This document shows, piece after piece, positions 61,136 to 64,000 of a DNA stretch of 64,000 nt. The stretch is taken from contig SAKE01000007.1 in the NCBI GenBank assembly GCA_004017275.1, forward strand, positions 124,001 through 188,000. The letters are read 5' to 3'. This DNA comes from Mesorhizobium sp. GTDB taxonomy: Bacteria; Pseudomonadota; Alphaproteobacteria; Rhizobiales; Rhizobiaceae. Position numbers and translations under genes: made by a program. Every line of letters starts with the position of its first letter. Positions within the stretch are counted from its first letter, which is position 1. A model generated the notes under the pieces. The model searched no databases and was not told the origin of the DNA. It saw only the letters and a list, made by a program, of their open reading frames with translations.

Positions 61136-61418
61136 CTATTTTATTTGTATTCAAATGAGTTTTGGAGCCATGTCGCCGGCGCATGACGCATATGAGAAAG
61201 CCGCATAGCAGCTCCTGTTTCCAATTAGTGCCTTGTAAATAATCGTAAATTTTGGGCACCTTGCCCAAGTTTGTCGCAATCGATGTCGCATTTCATATCA
61301 AGCGCTTCGCTTTTGCGATTCAGTTTTTGCTTACACAAGCCTATATCAGCGCCAGCAAACGAGCTGCCCCACTCCATCAAGCGAAGGCGACCCGTCTGAG
61401 CAACAAATGGAGATGATC
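61136..61418. other. A/T-rich non-coding stretch before the 44-residue protein
   Basis: No gene is visible here. The stretch holds two TGTCGCA direct repeats 12 bases apart (61272-61278 and 61284-61290), related to the GTCGCAAA motifs at 46.6 kb and 61.7 kb, and a TATATC box near 61342 that may be a promoter element for the small gene at 61419. Confidence 0.4.
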
Positions 61419-61553
61419 ATGAAGCTTTTTGCACGCCTCTTCGCCCGCCGCGAAATGAACCTGACCACCGCTCTCGAGCGTCAGCGCCTTGCCAACACCA
61501 TGCCCGGCCAGACCGGCGCCATGAACGCGGCGCGCCTCGGCTTCGTCGCCTGA
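61419..61553 (+). CDS. Small basic protein of unknown function
   Basis: A 44-residue frame, MKLFARLFARREMNLTTALE and onward to AARLGFVA, starts 6 bases after a GGAG ribosome site. It is basic and helical at the N-terminus. A hairpin terminator follows at 61600. The clean signals suggest a genuine small gene. I do not recognise the family, although its size and arrangement recall small DUF1127-like proteins. Confidence 0.5.
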   Translation: MKLFARLFARREMNLTTALERQRLANTMPGQTGAMNAARLGFVA

Positions 61554-61599
61554 AGATTTTTATGAGGCAGCGCATCCCTGCCGCTGCTTAAGACTATAG

Positions 61600-61632
61600 C
61601 GCCGCCTGGCTTCCAGCCAGGCCGGCGTTTTT
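61600..61632 (+). terminator. Terminator after the 44-residue protein gene
   Basis: CGCCG-CCTGGCT pairs with AGCCAGG-C-CGGCG, with one bulged base, and runs into TTTTT. It ends the small gene's transcript and separates it from the GlxA-type regulator. Confidence 0.75.
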
Positions 61633-61710
61633 GTTTCTGCCGCTGCTTGCCTTGCCCATCCAGCGAACAATTGGTGCTGTTTCCGCGGCATCTCCGCACA
61701 CCAATTGCCC

Positions 61711-61732
61711 ATTTGCGACCCATGTCGCAAAT
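61711..61732. promoter_or_regulatory. Perfect palindrome upstream of the GlxA-type regulator
   Basis: ATTTGCGAC and GTCGCAAAT form a perfect 9-base inverted repeat around CCAT, 104 bases before the coding start. It is a candidate operator for autoregulation. Related half-sites occur in the mttB2/corrinoid control region at 46.6-46.75 kb. Confidence 0.6.
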
Positions 61733-61836
61733 TTAATCTTGTCCGGACGGCGTAGCCGATTGACAGACTTGGTTTTTCCTGATGACGCTATGCTATTCGC
61801 GACATCCTGTTCGCGCCATGGCTGTGTGAGGTTCCC

Positions 61837-62838
61837 TTGAACGCCGTAAAGCATCCGATCAAGCGATCGTTTGTATTCTTCCTTATTCCCGATTTCACCA
61901 TGATCGCCTTTGCAACCGCGCTGGACCCGTTGCGCTCGGCCAATCGCATGCTCGGCTACGAGGCCTATCGCTGGCGCCTTGCCAGCATCGACGGCAAGCC
62001 GGTGAGCGCCTCGAACGGGGTCGAATGCGCGGTCAACACCTCGCTGGAGGATGAGCGCAAGAAGATGGCAGGCCCCGACCGGCCGAACATGGCCATCGTC
62101 TGCAGCGGCATCAATGTCGAGCGCTACCAGAACAAGTCCGCCTTCGCCTGGCTGCGCGAGGAATACAATCGCGGCGTCGCCGTCGGCGGCCTGTGCACCG
62201 GCGCGCATATCCTTGCCGCCGCCGGCCTGTTGTCCAACAAGCGCTGCGCCATTCATTGGGAGAACCTGCCGGGCTTTTCCGAGGCGTTCCCAAAGGCCAA
62301 TGTCTTTGCCGACCTGTTCGAGATCGACCAGAACATCTACACCTGCGCCGGGGGCACCGCCGCACTCGACATGATGCTGAAGCTGATCGGCGACGACTTT
62401 GACGAGAACCTCGTCAACCGTGTCTGCGAGCAGGTGCTGACCGACCGCGTACGCAGTCCGACCGACCGCCAGCGCCTACCGCTGCGCGCCCGCCTCGGGG
62501 TCCAGAACTCGAAAGTGCTGACCATTATCGAGTTGATGGAGGCAAACCTGTCCGAGCCGCTGTCGCTGATCGAGATCGCCGATCATGTCGACCTGTCGCG
62601 CCGCCAGATCGAGCGGCTGTTCCGTACCGAGATGGGACGCTCCCCTGCCCGCTACTATCTGGAAATCCGGCTCGACCGCGCCCGACACCTGCTGATCCAG
62701 TCCTCGATGCCGGTGGTCGAGGTGGCGGTCGCCTGCGGCTTCGTCTCGGCCTCGCATTTCTCCAAATGCTACCGCGAACTCTACGCCCGCTCGCCGCAGC
62801 AAGAGCGTGTCGACCGCAAGCAACTGCTGGCGGCCTGA
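61837..62838 (+). CDS. GlxA/GbdR-type AraC-family regulator with DJ-1/PfpI domain
   Basis: This 333-residue protein has an N-terminal glutamine-amidotransferase-like domain (residues 10-190, FVFFLIPDFTMIAFATALDP, with Cys in VGGLCTGAHILAAAG) and a C-terminal AraC HTH (VDLSRRQIERLFRTEMGRSP). This layout is that of GbdR, the glycine betaine regulator of pseudomonads, and of related amine regulators. It could therefore control quaternary-amine catabolism, including the methyl-transfer genes in this window. It starts with TTG; the N-terminal strand would be lost with the ATG further in. It is convergent with an ABC ATPase gene. Confidence 0.85.
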   Translation: MNAVKHPIKRSFVFFLIPDFTMIAFATALDPLRSANRMLGYEAYRWRLASIDGKPVSASNGVECAVNTSLEDERKKMAGPDRPNMAIVCSGINVERYQNKSAFAWLREEYNRGVAVGGLCTGAHILAAAGLLSNKRCAIHWENLPGFSEAFPKANVFADLFEIDQNIYTCAGGTAALDMMLKLIGDDFDENLVNRVCEQVLTDRVRSPTDRQRLPLRARLGVQNSKVLTIIELMEANLSEPLSLIEIADHVDLSRRQIERLFRTEMGRSPARYYLEIRLDRARHLLIQSSMPVVEVAVACGFVSASHFSKCYRELYARSPQQERVDRKQLLAA

Positions 62839-62857
62839 TACAGCACATCAGAGTAGC

Positions 62858-63673
62858 TTAGGCCGTCTGCCCCTGCGCTGTTCGCATCGCTTCGACGCGG
62901 ATATCCTCCGTCAGCCGCGCCTTGAGCGCCGAGAATTCCGGGCTGGTCTTCAGCGTGTAGTGGCGCGGATGCGGAAGGTCGATGGCAACGTCCGACTTGA
63001 TTTGGCCGGGCCGCGCCGTCATCACGATCACGCGCGACGCCATGAAGATCGCCTCCTCGATGTCGTGAGTGACGAACAGCACCGTCTTCTTGCGACGCTC
63101 CCAGATGCCGAGCAGCAGCTCTTGCATCAGACCGCGCGTCTGGTTGTCGAGCGCGCCGAACGGTTCATCTAGCAATAGGATCTCGGGGTCGTTGGCCAGT
63201 GCCCGGGCGATCGCCGTGCGCTGCTGCATGCCGCCGGAAAGCTGCTTCGGCCAATGGTTCTCGAACCCTTTCAGGCCGACGAGATCGACATAGGAAGCAA
63301 CCACTTCGCCCCGATCCTTTTCGGGCATTCCGCGTTCGCGCAAGCCGAAAGCGATGTTCTGCGCCACCGTCAGCCACGGGAACAGCGTGTAGGACTGAAA
63401 GACCATGCCGCGATCCGGCCCCGGCCGGGTCACCGCCCTGCCGTCCAGCAGCACACGGCCCTCGCTCGGCGCTTCCAGGCCGGCGACAATCCTAAGCAGT
63501 GTCGACTTCCCGCAGCCGGAGGGTCCCAGAATGGTGATGAAGTCGTTGGCGGCGACCCCCAGGTCGATCGGCATCAGCGCCTTGACCGGCTGACCGCCGC
63601 GCACGCCGGCGAAGGTGCGCGAAACCCCCTCGATGAGAAGCTTGTTCACGCCAGGCTCCACGGAAAGAGCCAT
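62858..63673 (-). CDS. ABC transporter ATPase, SsuB/TauB/nitrate type
   Basis: This 271-residue ATPase has Walker A GPSGCGKST, signature LSGGMQQR, Walker B ILLLDEPFGALD and the switch His in LFVTHDIEEAIF. The family imports nitrate, sulfonates, taurine, thiamine precursors or aliphatic amines. Its start overlaps the end of the permease gene by 28 bases. The substrate-binding protein gene lies outside the window. Confidence 0.88.
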   Translation of the reverse strand: MALSVEPGVNKLLIEGVSRTFAGVRGGQPVKALMPIDLGVAANDFITILGPSGCGKSTLLRIVAGLEAPSEGRVLLDGRAVTRPGPDRGMVFQSYTLFPWLTVAQNIAFGLRERGMPEKDRGEVVASYVDLVGLKGFENHWPKQLSGGMQQRTAIARALANDPEILLLDEPFGALDNQTRGLMQELLLGIWERRKKTVLFVTHDIEEAIFMASRVIVMTARPGQIKSDVAIDLPHPRHYTLKTSPEFSALKARLTEDIRVEAMRTAQGQTA

Positions 63674-64000
63674 CGGTTGAAGGCCTTGAAGGCGAAGTCG
63701 GACAACAGCCCGATCAGCCCGATGACGATGATGCCGAAGATGATCTGACCCGTCGCCAGCCGCGACTGACTGTTGATGATCATGTAGCCGATGCCGGATG
63801 ACGAGCCGATTAGCTCCGCGACGATGACATAGGTCCAGGCCCAGCCAAGCACCAGCCGCAGCGTCTCGGCGATCTCCGGCGCATTCGCCGGCATGATCAC
63901 CCGGTTGACGATGCCGTTATTGGTGGAACCCAGCGTGTAGGCGGCCTCGACCAGGTCGCGCCGGGTGCCGCCGACTTTGACCGCGATGATCAGGACGATC
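63646..64000 (-). CDS. ABC transporter permease, SsuC type (partial)
   Basis: The C-terminal 118 residues or so of a permease enter from the right edge. The coupling loop TRRDLVEAAYTLGSTNNGIV, followed by NRVIMPANAPEI, is typical of SsuC/TauC-like permeases, and two membrane helices follow. It partners the ATPase whose start it overlaps. Confidence 0.85.
   Translation of the reverse strand, partial: IVLIIAVKVGGTRRDLVEAAYTLGSTNNGIVNRVIMPANAPEIAETLRLVLGWAWTYVIVAELIGSSSGIGYMIINSQSRLATGQIIFGIIVIGLIGLLSDFAFKAFNRWLFPWSLA

Overview
The window is a GC-rich chromosomal segment from an alphaproteobacterium of the order Hyphomicrobiales (Rhizobiales), most likely Mesorhizobium or a close relative. The main evidence is the acpXL-lpxXL cluster for the very-long-chain (27-hydroxyoctacosanoate) acylation of lipid A, which is restricted to this order. 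The DUF1127 proteins, the entericidin-type lipoprotein and the general style of the genes agree. I saw no rRNA, tRNA, CRISPR array or symbiosis gene.

Layout. 0.3-5.3 kb: lipid A very-long-chain acyl cluster (acpXL, two ketosynthase-like genes of which one lacks the active-site Cys, an MDR dehydrogenase, lpxXL). 5.3-12.3 kb: L,D-transpeptidase, an M20 amidohydrolase, and a complete Dpp/Opp-type ABC transporter with a fused double ATPase. 12.3-20.2 kb: NUDIX, TerB-like, TauE/SafE permease, AraC regulator with a VOC protein, cobQ overlapping a cupin that resembles DMSP lyases, and a valine-type pair (isobutyryl-CoA dehydrogenase and 3-hydroxyisobutyrate dehydrogenase). 20.2-26.3 kb: Coa1-like protein, class III aminotransferase, prolyl oligopeptidase, MFS transporter.

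26.5-36.3 kb and 44.1-58.2 kb hold the most interesting content. Together they look like an aerobic, corrinoid- and tetrahydrofolate-dependent methyl-transfer system: two non-pyrrolysine MttB-family methyltransferases, a B12-binding corrinoid protein, a methyltetrahydrofolate-type methyltransferase, a MetV-like Cys-rich protein paired with MetF, a RACo-type corrinoid reactivator, a betaine/homocysteine methyltransferase, a dimethylglycine-dehydrogenase-like FAD/GcvT protein, a DddP-like M24 protein, a QueG-like Fe-S protein, and small conserved partners (DUF1638, PF13769). I infer that methyl groups from quaternary amines or sulfonium compounds go to corrinoid, then to THF, then to either C1 oxidation or methionine. 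Three observations tie the dispersed genes together: a shared A/T-rich palindromic operator in front of the homocysteine methyltransferase and the methyl-THF transferase; repeated GTCGCAAA motifs in the mttB2/corrinoid divergent region and as a perfect palindrome before a GbdR/GlxA-like regulator; and Arg/Gly-rich tails on five of the pathway proteins.

Between the two blocks (36.3-44.1 kb) lie an ECF sigma factor with a membrane-anchored VWA protein, an ArsR-AHSA1-DUF1801-VOC operon, an HI0933-like flavoprotein and a dienelactone hydrolase. An intact IS1182-type element (47.5-49.1 kb) sits in the terminator hairpin after the corrinoid gene and has duplicated that hairpin. The right end (58.2-64 kb) has two DUF1127 proteins flanking an alpha/beta hydrolase and a LysR regulator, the GlxA-type regulator, and the start of an SsuB/TauB-type ABC transporter that runs off the window.
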